Assembly: GCA_021464245.1 (NCBI GenBank)
Contig: JADCRB010000034.1
Coordinates: 62,001 to 126,000 of the forward strand
Length of the DNA stretch: 64,000 nucleotides
Direction of reading: 5' to 3'
From: Carallia brachiata
Lineage: Eukaryota; Streptophyta; Magnoliopsida; Malpighiales; Rhizophoraceae
This document shows, piece after piece, positions 34,630 through 47,700 of this stretch. A model generated the notes under the pieces. The model saw nothing but the letters and a program-made list of their open reading frames with translations, was not told the DNA's origin and made no database searches. Made by a program: the position numbers and the translations under genes. Within the stretch, counting starts at the first letter, position 1. Each line of letters starts with the position of its first letter.

Positions 34630-36625
34630 TCAGGTGATATTGCAGGTCTGGATGGGCTCCAAGTCATAGTCGACGTACTTGGTCCAAATGGGCCGGAACT
34701 CCCTGATGGCGATGTCAAGCCAAGGCTTCCTGTCTCCATTGAAGTGCACCACTGCAGCATTCTGTATTTCATCCATCCTGATGCTTGGATTGTAGCCTAG
34801 TCCCAGAACATGCCATGACTTGTCTAGCGGCCTTGTTGTTGAATAGAATGTGATCAACCCAGGAGGCAATGTCCCCAGTTTCCACAAATTCCGATTCTCA
34901 ATTTGCTACACTCAAAATGTAAATAGATTTCTAGTCAATAATTCCACGAGCCAAACATGTAAAAAAAAAAAAACAAAACTTAACAATAGCTGAGGCGGTT
35001 AGAACTGTCTTTACCAGGTTTTGCCAATAATGATACTCTTCCGTGGACTTCTCTCTTCTCCAGGCATCTAAATCGAACAAATTCATTCCATAAGCCCAAG
35101 CGCACGACTTGGGGTCGAATTTTTCCTTGATCAGAGGGACGGAGAAATTAAGATACTGAGCAAGCCTGTGAAATGAACCGAAACAAGTCTCCACAGCACC
35201 ATTCACCTTTCCGTCCAGGTCAACTTCCCACAAACCCGTCAAGTCCTTTTGGACCACAACATCATCGTCCAGAAACAATAGTTTTTGCAATGTCGGGAAC
35301 ATTTCTGGCAGATAGAACCTTACATGATTCAGTATTGAATAGTACTTGGGATTCCTGAACTTCACTTTCACCAAGCCCTGCCTCATTCTGTCATGCCGCA
35401 GCTGCTTTCCAGGATCAACGCTCGGAGACAATTCCGCAGATTTTCGGGGTCGCAGGACCGGCACGTAGGATGAGTTCAAGAACTTGTAATCTTCGAGTCC
35501 TTTCACTTCAATGTGAGCACCATTATAGTCTTTCAACTTGAACATCACGTCCATTGCTTCCAGGTTCAATTTGTCCGTGACAATATGCAACACATGCTTC
35601 CATGGCTCCTTTGCATTTTGCACCAATGAATTCACAACTACTGATGCTGCCAGAACATTATCAGAAAATATGGCATAGTGGTAAAGTTCCGGATCTTCGA
35701 ACTCTGGCTGTGGCACGGTCCCTTCTCGAACGTACTTACTGGGGTTTTCTATCCGCTCTTGCATCAACCGTAAGGTGAGGCACTGCATGCATTTTGGGAT
35801 CGATTTCGCAGCAATTGAATTGGAGAAATCTGCCTCCTTCTTTAGCTCAACCAACTGATCGTTGAGGAGAAATATGGTGTCCTTCAATTTCTGAACTTTT
35901 AGATGAGGGTCAAATAAATCTTTTGCTTCAGCAACAGCTTGTCTTGTAGCTTTGGCACGCTCTTTTGCCTCCCTTTCGAACTGTTGCACTGCTATAGCAT
36001 CCAACGAGGCTGTGTCCGGGTCTAAAAGAGCACGGTAAGAGGGCTGGTTGATGAGATTCTTAAAGTTCATCCCAAGCTGTGCGAAAACTCTAACCAGCTT
36101 AGAGTTTTGAAGCTTGAGTTTCCTTGCATGAGAAGCATATGCATAGGCTAAAACCCTGTGCTCCTTGATTATCTGTTTCGTTTGCTCCAATCTGGCATTG
36201 AGAAGGTCTATTGATCTGTTGCCAAGCAAATATCTGTTTGCGACTTTGAATCCAAATGCTGAACTAAGCCTTCCAGAAAACAAATCCTGAGGAAGAAAAA
36301 AAATATTTACCCAATTATCCCTTCATATTGGCCCACAAAAAAAAAAAAAGAAAAAGAAAAAGAAAAAGGCAAAATCATTTTCAGCAATGTATGCAAATTG
36401 CAAAGGTTAATGGAAATGGGAGGGGATGCTTACCTGAGAGTTGTGGGGATTGCCGGAACCGTCGTCATGGTGATGGAAGCTGAGGAAAAAGTTGTAGTGT
36501 GTGAAAAATAAGAGCACAATAAACACAAAGGCGAAGGCAAAGATCTTAAAGGAAAAAATGGAACTTGGAATCATTCTTGTATTCCTTCTCCTCGTTGTGT
36601 TGAATGAAGATCCATATTTTTCCAT
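34630..36625 (-). CDS. Galacturonosyltransferase (GT8 family), GAUT8/9-like
   Basis: Three exons, 36625-36434, 36286-35015 and 34905-34630, all phase 0, encode 579 residues. GAUT enzymes are Golgi type II membrane proteins that build homogalacturonan or related pectins from UDP-GalA. Seen: a membrane anchor at about residues 24-51, a stem with YASHARKLKLQNSKLVRVFA, the GT8 core with LYHYAIFSDNVLAASVVVNS, the DXD-type motif LFLDDDVVVQKDLTGLW (about 402-418), SCAWAYGMNLFDLDAWRRE, WHVLGLGYNPSI and the C-terminal VVHFNGDRKPWLDIA. The stem wording and the C-terminus fit the GAUT8 (QUASIMODO1)/GAUT9 branch best. The stretch between YVPVLR and KFRNPKY is unlike the usual sequence of the family (see findings). 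The third exon acceptor adds QIENR where relatives have NENR. The start is Met 36625. Confidence 0.9.
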
Positions 36626-36671
36626 TTTCTTCAGGAAAAACAAGCTTTGATTTTTTTTTTTTTCTTTTACA

Positions 36672-36702
36672 TTGCGTGCGTGCGTGCGTGCGTGTGTGTG
36701 TG
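36672..36702. repeat. (TGCG)n/(TG)n compound microsatellite
   Basis: TGCG units followed by TG units about 50 bases upstream of the GAUT start codon, within its leader or promoter. Confidence 0.9.
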
Positions 36703-37629
36703 GAGGGATAGAGGGACTAGGCTACTACCATTTTACATAGAAAGATTTATAGACTGAGTCAGTGAAAGTTATGAAGGTAAAATGATTAGGTTCTGTTGGT
36801 TATGAATTTGAAATCAAGATGAACTATGTAACCTCCCAAGGTTACTGCTAATCTCCTCTCTCCTTGTTCTTGATAAGGCATATCCTGTACTGCTAGTTTT
36901 CCCTGAAATTATCTTCTCGTTTTTTCTTTTTTCTTTTTTTTTTTTTTTCTATTTCTAAAATACAACCTTTTTCTGCCAGGCAAATTGGCCGACGTTAACA
37001 GCCCATCCTAATGGATATTACAACGTTTTTTTTTTCCTGATGAATGAGTCTGAGAACATAAAATATTATTAGCCAAAGTTAGAGTCTTGAAAGAAATTAA
37101 TGCTAATTACACTCTAAATGCCAATACAGGAACATGTTTATGGAATGATGTATTCATCATCGAACTGATGGATTATATACATTAGTAGCGAATAAGGTAG
37201 TCAATCAATCAAAGCATGTCGTGGAGTGATCCCTTTGAGAAACTAACTGAGAAAAGTAGAGCTTTCCAGTCTGAATGAAAATAATAAACAAAACAACAAG
37301 GTGTACAGGCAGATTTGTAGCTACAATTTCAAGCTCCAGACTGTCCACAAAGCAGCGATTTGGCCAACTTAATTGTGGACATATGGGCTGCCCTTGTCAA
37401 ACATCGTGTCCGGTGAGACGGATTTGGAATAATGCTAAACAATGCCCAAACTCTTGCCCAACTTGATGGAAAGGCTAGCACATACATATATACCAGCAGC
37501 GAGCATCAACGATTTGCTTCAACCGCACTTAAGCATCATCTGAATCAAGTACCACATAATTAAACTGTTATTCCAAGGTCACCATGATACGATACAATTT
37601 CCAACCCAAAGCTAAAGGTTTTCAGGCTA
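36703..37629. other. Intergenic region, GAUT promoter and CAX 3' flank
   Basis: No gene supported. A plus-strand ORF at 37275-37466 has a cysteine-rich tail but no initiation context, signal peptide or homolog I recognise. Confidence 0.5.
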
Positions 37630-40600
37630 CTAACCGTTTGACGGGTCAACATGTACAAAGAAACTTGCTGCAACTATGAGATAGCAGAGAACAAGCATCA
37701 AGCCTTTAAAATAGTTTGCTTTCCCATCCTGGACAAAGGGGAAAAGGGCAAAACAGACGAGCAAGCATCAGAAGCAATCATTTGTCAAAAAATTGAAAAA
37801 ACTGATATTAAGGAAACTATTTATTTTATTTTTAGGAAATATTGTTTCAATTTTTTAAGATACATGTTGATGCAGCTGAACCTAACGCGGTTGGAATTAA
37901 GTTTGAGCAGAGTTGGATTAATCGAAATTTATCAGGATATAGAAATTTCTTTCTAGGGTTCCCTTTTCTTTCTAGCTTTTGCAGGATTTGCTTTATGCTT
38001 ATGATCCATGTGAAGGAGGCTAATTTCTCTCGTTTACTATCATTCCCAGGACATTTGTTCATTCGTACTTGCGATTTTCGTAATAGGGGGAAAAATCATG
38101 CTTTAGGGAATAACCATTGGGATCTCTAGGTTACTTCATTATAACCTAGAGGTCAGGGGTTCGAGTCACAAAAACTTCCTCTTTTTAAAAAAATGTGTAA
38201 GGTTGTGCTTATATCGAACCCTTCCTAGGCCCATCGCTTAGGAGTCTTGTGTATTAGAATGCCCTTTGTAGGTAATAAACACGGAAATTATAATTGTCAT
38301 CAATGGGAAAAAGATAATCTTACAAACCTGCAACATAAATGTCACTACTATCACTGTTATAAACAGGGTGGCAGTCTCAAAGAGTTGAAAATTCAAGTCC
38401 ATCGATTGTCTCATGATCCATCCAACAACAACACAAAAAGGGATCTACAAATCTCAAGATAAAAAGAAAACTCTTTAGCCTACTGATAAAATGGCCAAAA
38501 ATTTACATCAGGGTAAATATTGTCAGAGAGCCAGAAGAGTTGAAGAAATTTTTTAAAGCAGGTGAATCTAGTGCTCGATCCCGTATATTGTACAATGAAA
38601 GTTAGACAAGTGACGACAAAAACTTACCAAAAACATCGATATCTGCGTACATGATCCAATTGCAATTCCAATTGTGATGTCCTGAAGAAAATTGAGACAA
38701 TGAAACATGTAATGCTGAATAAATGCTACCAGCATAAGTATGTTTAACCAGTAAGAAATTAGCAGGTAAACAGTTTTAACACACAGAGTAACAAAAGCAT
38801 CTTCAAAGCACTAACAAGTTTATCCTTTGTTGCAAACATTATGGCACTTGCATGCTCAGCAGCATTCCCCACAATTGGAAGCAGAACAACACTGATGAAA
38901 GCGAGAGGCATATTCAATGATTCAGATGCTCCCTGTCCAGAAAGAAGTGATGTACTTCACCAGATGCACATAGGGAAAAAGGTCCTCACCTAGCTGTTAG
39001 ATACTGGATGTTGTTAAACACAACATTAGAGAATTAAAGAAAAATCCACAAAAAAAAGCACGAAAGATGAAGATTTGAAAGGAGGAGAGAAATAAATCAT
39101 CCAATTTCCAAAAGCGAATTCAGGTATCTTAAGATTTTTGTACAAATGGTCCACAGACACAGAAGCTGGCTGGCATACCATTCCTCTTTTTTAGAGGTTG
39201 TAGACTTTAAAGGGAAGAAAAACACAAGGCATCCAATGTCCAACACCAAATTAATGCATCTTACAGATCTTCATAGAAATGAATGTTGGAAACAGTAAAA
39301 TCCTTCCCACTATCTTAAAATAATAATATATGACGAAACACCCAAGTTTTCTTGGTGAAGTGCATATCAATATTGCAACTAATTGCACAAACACCACATA
39401 GGGTCTCCCAAACACAATACCAAAAGACCTCTTCACTGCTATGTTACGAGGAATTGAATGATTTATATCATTGGATCTCAATACCCAAACCCAACTCTAA
39501 GACAAACCATAACCTTAAACAGGATATCTTCAATTATGGACAAGATATATTGAGACGAAGTATCTATTAAATGGCCCACATGGTTCTATAAAAGCAACCA
39601 ACTGCAATCTTACCTCGATGGTATGAACAACATAACCAAACAACACAGAAATCCACAAAGTTGCCATTGCAAGCCAAAAGATTGCTTCCCGGAAAGTTAA
39701 CTCGGGTGCATCTACATCACTAGAATCTTCTTCATGATTACCGTTTTCCTGGAACAAGTTGCATAAGGGTCCACAATTTAAATATTTAGATACACCAAAG
39801 GTCCAATAAAACAATATAAATATCCAGGTGGATGGTAAGAGGAAGGAAGAGGACACCGAAGTTGACATAGGAATCTTTGGTGAGGAAGAATTTAGAACAA
39901 TTACACCTGACATCCAGGAAAATATTTGTATGTCGTTGTCTCTCCAAACCATGGTACTCCTTTTAGACAAACTAGTTTTTGGAGATAACAAAAGTGGATT
40001 AATTATGGATGCTCAAATAAGAAACTAATGGCATAATTGTTATGAATGTCATTCGCAGTTTTCCGAAAGTACAATTACAATCCAGTAGCTAAGGAATTGA
40101 GAAGTATATTGCAAGCACTAAATTGAGCAAAAACAACAAACCTCTTTAACAGAGATATACAGGTTATGAGGAGTTTTAAGTTGAAAGAACAGGTAGCTTC
40201 CATATGCCACTAGCATTACACAGCTGCTAAATCTTGAAAGAGACAATTCTGACTTTCCAAATTGAATTTCTGTATGCGTGAAGTGAAGCACAGCTGGAAA
40301 CGTTATTCCCATAACAGCCATCAGAAGCAGCCCAGCATTCACTAGAGCAGCTGCCTGTTGCAACAGCAATGCATCTTGAATGTCAAATGCAATACAATGG
40401 GATGCTATGCAGAAAGCGGGAACTCACTTCACCATTAATTAAAGCAGATTATAATAATGCACCTTGTGAAATTTCTGAACCCTGTTATGAGCAATCCCAC
40501 CAGCAAAGAAGGAAAACCCAAGCACCAAGAGCATATTTGACAAGATGGAGCCCAAATAAAGATTGTTGAACAACACTAGTCATCCCACTCTTTAGTGCAT

Positions 40601-42284
40601 AAATTGAAATAATCATTTCTGTTGCATTCCCGAATGTAGCATTCAAAAGACCACCAACTGCAATTTCACCAGAAAACCAAAAAAAAAAAGAAAGTTAAAA
40701 AAGGAATCAAACAAAATTGTCCACAATATACACAAAGAAGTGGCACATTATAATTATTGTTTTCTATAAGCATCATTTGTGATAATAGAAAAATTACATG
40801 CCTATGACCGGACAGGGACTGTCAAGTGCCCACTAAAATCACCGTCATACTTAAAAGAAAAACCAAAAGGACCAGTTTATCAAACACAGAAGGCACTCAA
40901 ATTATCAAATGATAATCTAGTCTCCCAGAGGTACACTCGGACACTTGACAATAACAAATGGTTCTACGTCTGTCAGCTGTAAATAAGTTCATTACGCAAT
41001 ACCATTTGGTAATTTTTATGACTACATAGCACATATGCTTCTAAAAAGAATTTTGGTGGGAAACACATCCATATCAACTATCCCAACTTCAGCATGTTGA
41101 AGCATTTGAAATTTTAGAACAAGGCCCTATCTTTCGATTCCATATCTTTATTGCAGGACTCATATCACTTGCACTCAGAACTTAACCATACGTGCAGGCT
41201 TTCAGGGCAAGTTTGCATTCAATGGTGAGCATAAAATTATCCACATAGGGACAGTAGCACAATTTTTACAATTTTTTTTTCTTCACTTTGTCTTGTCAAA
41301 TTTAATGGACATTCTACTAGAGTTGGGCAAGCCACAATCTTGGTTGTGAGGGACAGAAAATCATAAGACCTTTGGCCTGTGAATCCTTGTTCTCAAAACA
41401 TGTCCAGAATTCAGAATAGGATTCAGAATGATGGAATAATGGCATATTCTAAGTAATAATACAGCAAAACTGGATTAGAGAAAAGATAGATCAAGCACAG
41501 TGGATTTCCAAATCCTTCAAGGGGCAAGGCAGCCAACACCTAATTTGGAGAGATATAACGCATTATTGGCACCAAGACTTGTCCCAGCCTATATATAGGT
41601 TCACCTTGTACTTAAAACCAATTGATGATCAGAGTTTGGTCATACCTGTTGATCCTGTGTAGAAAGCAAGCTGCATGCATAAAATTGAAAACATGACAAA
41701 TAAGAAACACAATAGACATCACGTTTTAACATCCAACATGTTGAATGCTTACTCAGTTGCATAGCCCAAACGCTTTGCCAAGGGCGTGACTCCCAACAAG
41801 CTGAGGATGAAGACCAATCCCTATCCATCATAGCATGAAAAGTATAAAGAAAAGTCATCAAAAATATTTTGGAGTTAAAACTGACCCATAGTTTAAGACA
41901 AATGGTGTTTCATTGTCCAACAATTTGCAGACAGATCAACTGTAACTGCCTATTCTTGATATGTCAAAGATGGAAGCATAAATTTAAGGAAGATAATCAA
42001 GAGATTTACACATTTCTCACACGATTCCGACTGAAATGATGCACCACTATTGCTGTGGGACCAAATGGTAGAAGCATGTTAATCTTCCCCTTTAGTAAGA
42101 CAATGTAAATAGTCCTAAGGGGACTCAATTGTATTCGTTTAAAAATCCATGAGTTGGCCACATCAGCATGAGAACCAGAACTACTCGTCTCAAAATCGAA
42201 AGGAATAACTTTGCTCTCGGCTGATGATGTCCTAAAGGGGATCTCCTCATCAGAGACAATGTCTACCTTCTCTATGGGTGTCAT
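37630..42284 (-). pseudogene. CAX-type vacuolar cation/proton exchanger (CAX2/5-like), with two lesions
   Basis: Ten coding exons: 42284-42021, 41820-41753, 41670-41646, 40657-40463, 40354-40142, 39748-39614, 38932-38816, 38681-38628, 38444-38328 and 37728-37630. Hallmarks: KGKINMLLPFGP, GVTPLAKRLGYATE, the first GNATE motif ([13 protein letters not shown]), ALVNAGLLLMAVMGITFPAVLH, the acidic loop EEDSSDVDAPE, the second repeat motif [38 protein letters not shown], and a terminal NYFKGLMLVLCYLIVAASFF. Family members exchange Ca2+ or Mn2+ for protons at the tonoplast. Two breaks: the third exon lacks a usable in-phase acceptor, and the fourth has one extra base in its TTATTTGGG run. All other junctions are phase-perfect. 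Met 42284 follows a probable UTR-intron acceptor (GTGCAG). Either a recently decayed gene or assembly errors. Confidence 0.85.
38095..38275 (+). mobile_element. tRNA-derived SINE (Au-like) in a CAX intron
   Basis: Carries a pol III B-box-like word GGTTCGAGTC (about 38158-38167) preceded by 'cctagaggtcaggg'. A tail follows with 'gtaaggttgtgcttatatcg', 'aacccttcctaggcc' and 'tgtgtatta', the order seen in plant Au-type SINEs. It lies between the last two CAX exons, opposite in orientation to the gene. The left boundary and target duplications are not resolved. Confidence 0.55.
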
Positions 42285-43053
42285 CTGCACAGACTAAACT
42301 TGATCGATAAAAGTAATAATGCCAAATTTAACGAGTTTTCATGGAAGATGGAAAAAATATATATTTTACAGTGAATAGCTACAAAATTGAGAATATAAGA
42401 AGATCATATGAAATATGAAATATGATCAGCCAATAGACGACTCAAGATCCTAATTATATTCACAATCTATCAAAAAAGCCAGAAGCAAATTTTCGATTCC
42501 AATCAATGACCTATTTGATCCCTCATATAACAGTCATGCTGCAATCTTATATTTTTTCATCATCCAAAGGTCTTAAACATTGCTTGCTACCCAACACCTG
42601 AACTATCTGCTCTTTAGCCCAAAAGGGCCCAACATTCAAAGCCTAGCAACAAGAACACAAGCCAATATACCATTGCTAAATGAGGAAACCGTTCACTAAA
42701 GAATACAATCTTTTATGTAAATTATCCGCCAGAATTCTTTGAATATTTTTGAATTTTACAATGAAATCAGATAAGGTGAATTCTACACGACAAAACCACC
42801 AATCATGACAAGATGCCTCCGGCAGGTTCTTCATTCGTTACTCAACAAATTCAATATTCTATATAGCTTATACTTATACAACCTGTTCTTGGCTATTAAG
42901 CAGCATGGAAATTCAACTACAGCAAAACCCCACAAAGCAAAATCGTAAATTCTTTAATCTTGCATATTTCTTGGAATTGGCAGCCTCGCACTTTTATGGG
43001 TAATCAAAACTTTTTCTTTTTCTTTTTTTTTTCTTTTTTTGAAAAATAACACA

Positions 43054-43058
43054 TACGG
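43054..43058. repeat. Target-site duplication TACGG (left)
   Basis: Five bases directly before the 5' LTR, identical to 48690-48694 directly after the 3' LTR. Confidence 0.92.
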
Positions 43059-43868
43059 TGTGGGGTCAACCCCAAATAAAGAGAGAATAAATAATGGAGA
43101 GAGAGAGTGAGTGGGAATAAAAAAAGAAAAAGGAAGAATAAAGAATTGAGAGAGTGGGAGACAATGGAGAGAGAAAAAGAATAAAGAAAGAAGAAAAAGA
43201 AAATAAAAGGAGAGAAGTGGTCAGCTGTCGTGAAGAGAGAAAGAGAGAGAAAACAAATTTTGGAAAAACCAGAGAGAGAGGCCGAGAGCTTGGGGAAGAA
43301 GAGAAGAAGAAGAAAAGGGAGCAATTCCAAATCCAACGGTGGATCTTGCTCCGATTGAGTCCGTTTTCGGATATGTTCATCTCGGGAACGTGCTCTACAC
43401 ATCCAACGGTTCAGATCTTCCATTAGTCCCTCCGAGTTCTACTGCAGTTCCACCATTTGGTGAGATCGTTCTCTTTTTCTGATGTATATCGTCTGTGTGA
43501 CGATATTGTAGAGAATTGGTGAACCAAGAATGTGTTTCTTGATGAATTTCTAGTACGTATAGGTGAACTCTGGTTGTGTACTGGAAAGACTGTACTGTGA
43601 TCCCATTACATAGTGGAAGTTTTGCTGGACTAGCGTCCCGTGGTTTTTCTCTCCATATCGGGGAGTTTTCCACGTAAAAATTCTGGTGTCTCGATATTAT
43701 TATTTTTCTGCTGATTATTACTGCTTGGTTGGTGATTGTTGGTACTGGTGAAATTAGTATCCTGTCTATTTATTAATCCGTAGGGAAAGAGGACAGATCC
43801 GGGACCGGGGCCTGTTTGGTTGCTGTGTTGATATCAGTAATTATTGTGATCATATCCTTTCCCCAACA
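43059..43868 (+). repeat. 5' LTR of the copia element
   Basis: 810 bp, TG...CA ends. Purine-rich GA/AAG first third, then a more unique second half that includes the likely promoter and R/U5 parts. Confidence 0.93.
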
Positions 43869-43869
43869 G

Positions 43870-43881
43870 TGGTATCAGAGC
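43870..43881 (+). other. Primer-binding site (initiator Met tRNA)
   Basis: TGGTATCAGAGC one base after the 5' LTR, the standard PBS of plant copia elements. Confidence 0.93.
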
Positions 43882-43928
43882 TTTGGGTTCTGTGTTTGGG
43901 ATTAATTAAATAGAAAAGTAGTACCAGC

Positions 43929-44693
43929 ATGTTTAAATTGACAGCCTCCAATTATTCGATATGGAAGCCGAGGATGGAGGATATTCTCTTTTGTAGGGAT
44001 TTGTATGACCCTATAGAAGGAGATAAAGCCAAACCAACAGACAAGGACGAGAAAGAATGGGAGAGACTGAACAGAAAAACTGTCGGTATGATTCGGCAAT
44101 GGATTGATAACAGTGTGTTTCACCATGTGTCTCAGGAGACTAATGCGAAGGTCTTGTGGGATAAATTGGCCAGTTTGTATGAACGGAAGACAGCTCAGAA
44201 TAAAGTCTTTCTTGTCAAAAGACTTGTGAATATGAGGTACCGGGATGGTAACAGTATGGCTGAGCACTTGAACAACTTCCAAGATCTGGTGAATCAGTTG
44301 ACAAAAATGGGGATCTCACTAGATGATGAATTGCAAGCCTGCATTCTTCTAGGTACATTACCTGATACCTGGGAGACATTGGTGGTAGCACTTAACAATT
44401 CAGCTCCTAATGGCAAGCTCTTGATGCTTCCAGTGAAAGAGAGTTTGTTCAATGAAGAGACCAGAAGGAAAGAGCAGGGATTCACTTCTCATTCCGAGGC
44501 ACTTGTTGTAGAGAGACGGGATAATCAGAGACAAGGAAGTAGAACAAGAAACTCCAACAATCCTGATAACCGTGACAAGTCAAGAGGCAAGTCTAAGTCT
44601 CGGAAGTCAATGAGATGCTATTATTGTGGAAAGCTCGGACATGGCATAAAGGAGTGCAGAAAATTCAAAAAATCAGTCAAGAGACCGAGGTGA
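43929..44693 (+). pseudogene. gag of the copia element
   Basis: 254 codons. The N-terminal UBN2-type gag region starts MFKLTASNYSIWKPRMEDIL. A zinc knuckle of C-X2-C-X4-H-X4-C type sits at residues 230-243 (44616-44657). Copia elements normally have one gag-pol frame. Here the frame closes at 44693, and the continuation with acidic-basic linker and protease lies in another frame, so a one-base shift just after the knuckle separates gag from pol. Confidence 0.88.
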
Positions 44694-44751
44694 AGAGAAG
44701 AAAGAAGATGCAAATACAGTTGCAGCTACATCTGATGGGGATGTTTCTATT

Positions 44752-47700
44752 GTGGTCAGTGATGAGTGTTGCATTAATTTCACATCCCAGGATTGCACTT
44801 GGGTAATTGATTCAGCGGCTACATACCATTGCACGTCTCAGAGAGAGTTCTTCACATCTTATCATGGTGGCAGTTATGGCCATGTTAAGATGGGAAATGG
44901 GGCAGAGTGTCCAATTGTTGGCATTGGTAGTATATGCTTGGAAACTAACACTGGCTGCAAGTTGATCCTTACTGATGTGAGGCATATTCCAGATGTACGA
45001 CTCAATTTGATATCCACCGGTGTTCTTGATGATGAGGGCTATGTCAGTGAATTCCGCAATGGCAAGTGGAAGTTGAGCCGAGGTAATCTCCTGATTGCAA
45101 AAGGGAAGAAAGACTCTCTGTACAGGACAGAGGCCAAATTGTGCAAGGGGGAGTTGAATGCAGTTGGTGACTCCTCAGTTGAGTTATGGCATCAGCGGCT
45201 TGGTCACTTGAGCGAGAAGGGACTAGACATTCTCACCAAAAGGAAAGTCATTCCTTTGTCTGGTACAACCCTTAAAACTTGTGCTCATTGCTTAGCAGGC
45301 AAACAACATAGAGTTGCATTTCAGCGATCTGTTTCACATAGGAGATCACATGTTCTTGATTTGGTTCATACTGATGTTTGCTCCATGGGTGATAGATCTC
45401 TTGGTGGTGCATTGTATTTTGTTACTTTTATTGATGACATTCCAGGAAGGTGTGGACTTTTCCGCTAAAGTCCAAGGATCAGGTACTTGATGTATTCCGA
45501 CACTTCCATGCTAGTGTTGAGAGAGAAACAGGGCAGAAGTTGAAAGCTGTCAGAGCAGATAATGGTGGTGAGTACCGGGTCCATTTGAGCAGTATTGCAG
45601 AGAACATGGCATCAAGCTTGAGAAGACGGTTCCCAAGACTCCACAGCAGAATGGGGTAGCAGAAAGATGAACCGGACTATAGTTGAGAGGATCAGATGCA
45701 TGCTCTCTCATGCTAAACTTCCTAAATCCTTTTGGGCTGAGGCAATGAGAACTGCAGTCGACTTAATCAACCTTTCTCCTTCAGTTCCTCTTGATGGGGA
45801 GGTACCCGAGAAGGTGTGGCAGGGGAAAGATGTTTCATATGATCATTTGAGAGTGTTTGGCTGCAAGGCATTTGTTCACATTCCAAAGATGAGAGGTCTA
45901 AGCTTGATGGGAAGTCAAAGCAGTGTATCTTCCTGGGTTATGGGCATGAGAATTTGGCTACAGGCTATGGGATCCAGTGGACAAGAAAGTTGTCAGAAGC
46001 AGAGATGTGGTATTCATTGAAGATGAGTTCTCTGGGGATCCTGAAAAGGCTCAGAATGCACAGTCAGAGATCAGAGACATTATTAATGCCAAGGGGAAAC
46101 AACCTTCCACCACCCTGATGCACGTGAGGTAGATGCTCAAGAGGCAGATGATGCTACACCCGATGCATCTACACCTGGTGATCATGATGTTGAAGATGTG
46201 CAACCAGTACAGATTCCACAGGCACCAGCAGTGGCACCGCAGGAAGTGAGGAGATCTTCCAGGCCACGTGTACCTTCGTGAAGTATTCTCCTACTGAGTT
46301 TTTGTTGCTTACAGATGGGGGAGAGCCTGATAGTTATGAAGAAGCCATCTCTGGTGAGCATAAAAGAGAGTGGTTAAAGCCATGCAAGAAGAGATGAGTT
46401 CCTTGCATGAGAACACACATTTGACTTGGTGAAGCTGCCTAAAGGCAAGAGAGCACTCAAAAACAAATGGGTGTTCAAGCTGAAGACAGTTGAAAGCAGT
46501 TCGCAACCAAGGTACAAGGCAAGATTGGTTGTGAAGGGCTTTGAGCAGAAGAAAGGCATTGATTTTGAAGAGATCTTCTCTCCAGTGGTCAAGATGTCTT
46601 CGATCCGGGTTGTCCTCGGTTTAGCAGCCAAGCTAAATTTAGAGATTGAACAGCTCGTGAAGACTGCATTTCTCCATGGTGACTTAGAAGAGGAGATCTA
46701 CATGGAACAACCTGAGGGTTTTCTAGCTAAGGGAAAAGAGCAGCTAGTGTGCAGGTTGAAGAAAAGTCTCTATGGGCTCAAGCAGGCACCCAGACAATGG
46801 TACAAGAAGTTTGATTCCTTCATGGAAGATCATGGCTACAGTAAGACTACTTCTGACCATTGTGTGTTTTGAAAAGATTTCCTGATGATGATTTTTATTC
46901 TCCTGCTGTATGTGGATGATATGTTGATTCTTGGTCGTGACACCAAGAAGATTGCTAGCTTGAAAGGAGAGTTAAGCAAGTCTTTTGCCATGAAAGATTT
47001 GGGACCGGCAAAACAGATTCTTGGTATGAGAATCATTCGGGACAGGAAGAATGAGAAGCTTTGGTTATCTCAGGAGAGATATATCGAAAAGGTCCTTGAA
47101 AAGTTCAACATGAGCAAGGCAAAACCGGTTAGTACTCCACTCGCAGGTCACTTCAAACTAAGTGTGAGACAGTGTCCTAAAGTATTGAGGAAGAGGAAGA
47201 GATGAAAAAGATTCCTTATGCATCCGCCGTGGGTAGTCTGATGTATGCCATGGTGTGCACGAGGCCGGATATTGCTCATGCAGTTGGCGTTGTTAGTCGG
47301 TTTCTCTCCAACCCCGGGAAAGAGCATTGGTCAGCTGTTAAATGGATACTCAGGTATCTCAGAGGCACCTCCAGATTCTGTTTATGTTTTGGTGATAGTG
47401 ATCCTGTATTGGATGGATATACAGATGCAGATATGGCAGGTGACATCGATTCCAGGAAGTCCACTTCCGGATATTTGATGACTTTTTCAGGGGGAGCTGT
47501 GTCATGGCAATCCAAATTGCAAAAGTGTGTTGCATTGTCCACTACTGAGCAGAGTACATAGCGGCAACAGAAGCCAGCAAAGAGTGCTATGGTTGAAAAA
47601 GTTCCTACAGGAACTTGGTTTTGAGCAGGAGGAGTATACTCTCTATTGTGACAGTCAGAGTGCCATTCACCTTTCTAAGAACCCTGCATTTCACTCGAGA

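Noticed and set aside
37275..37466. Cysteine-rich plus-strand ORF resembling a small secreted peptide
   Set aside because: No signal peptide, and the cysteine spacing fits no family I know. It lies in the 3' flank between two minus-strand genes.
43154..43426. Charged ORFs in the LTRs (also 47928-48332)
   Set aside because: Translations of GA/AAG-rich LTR sequence, present in both LTRs and not genes.
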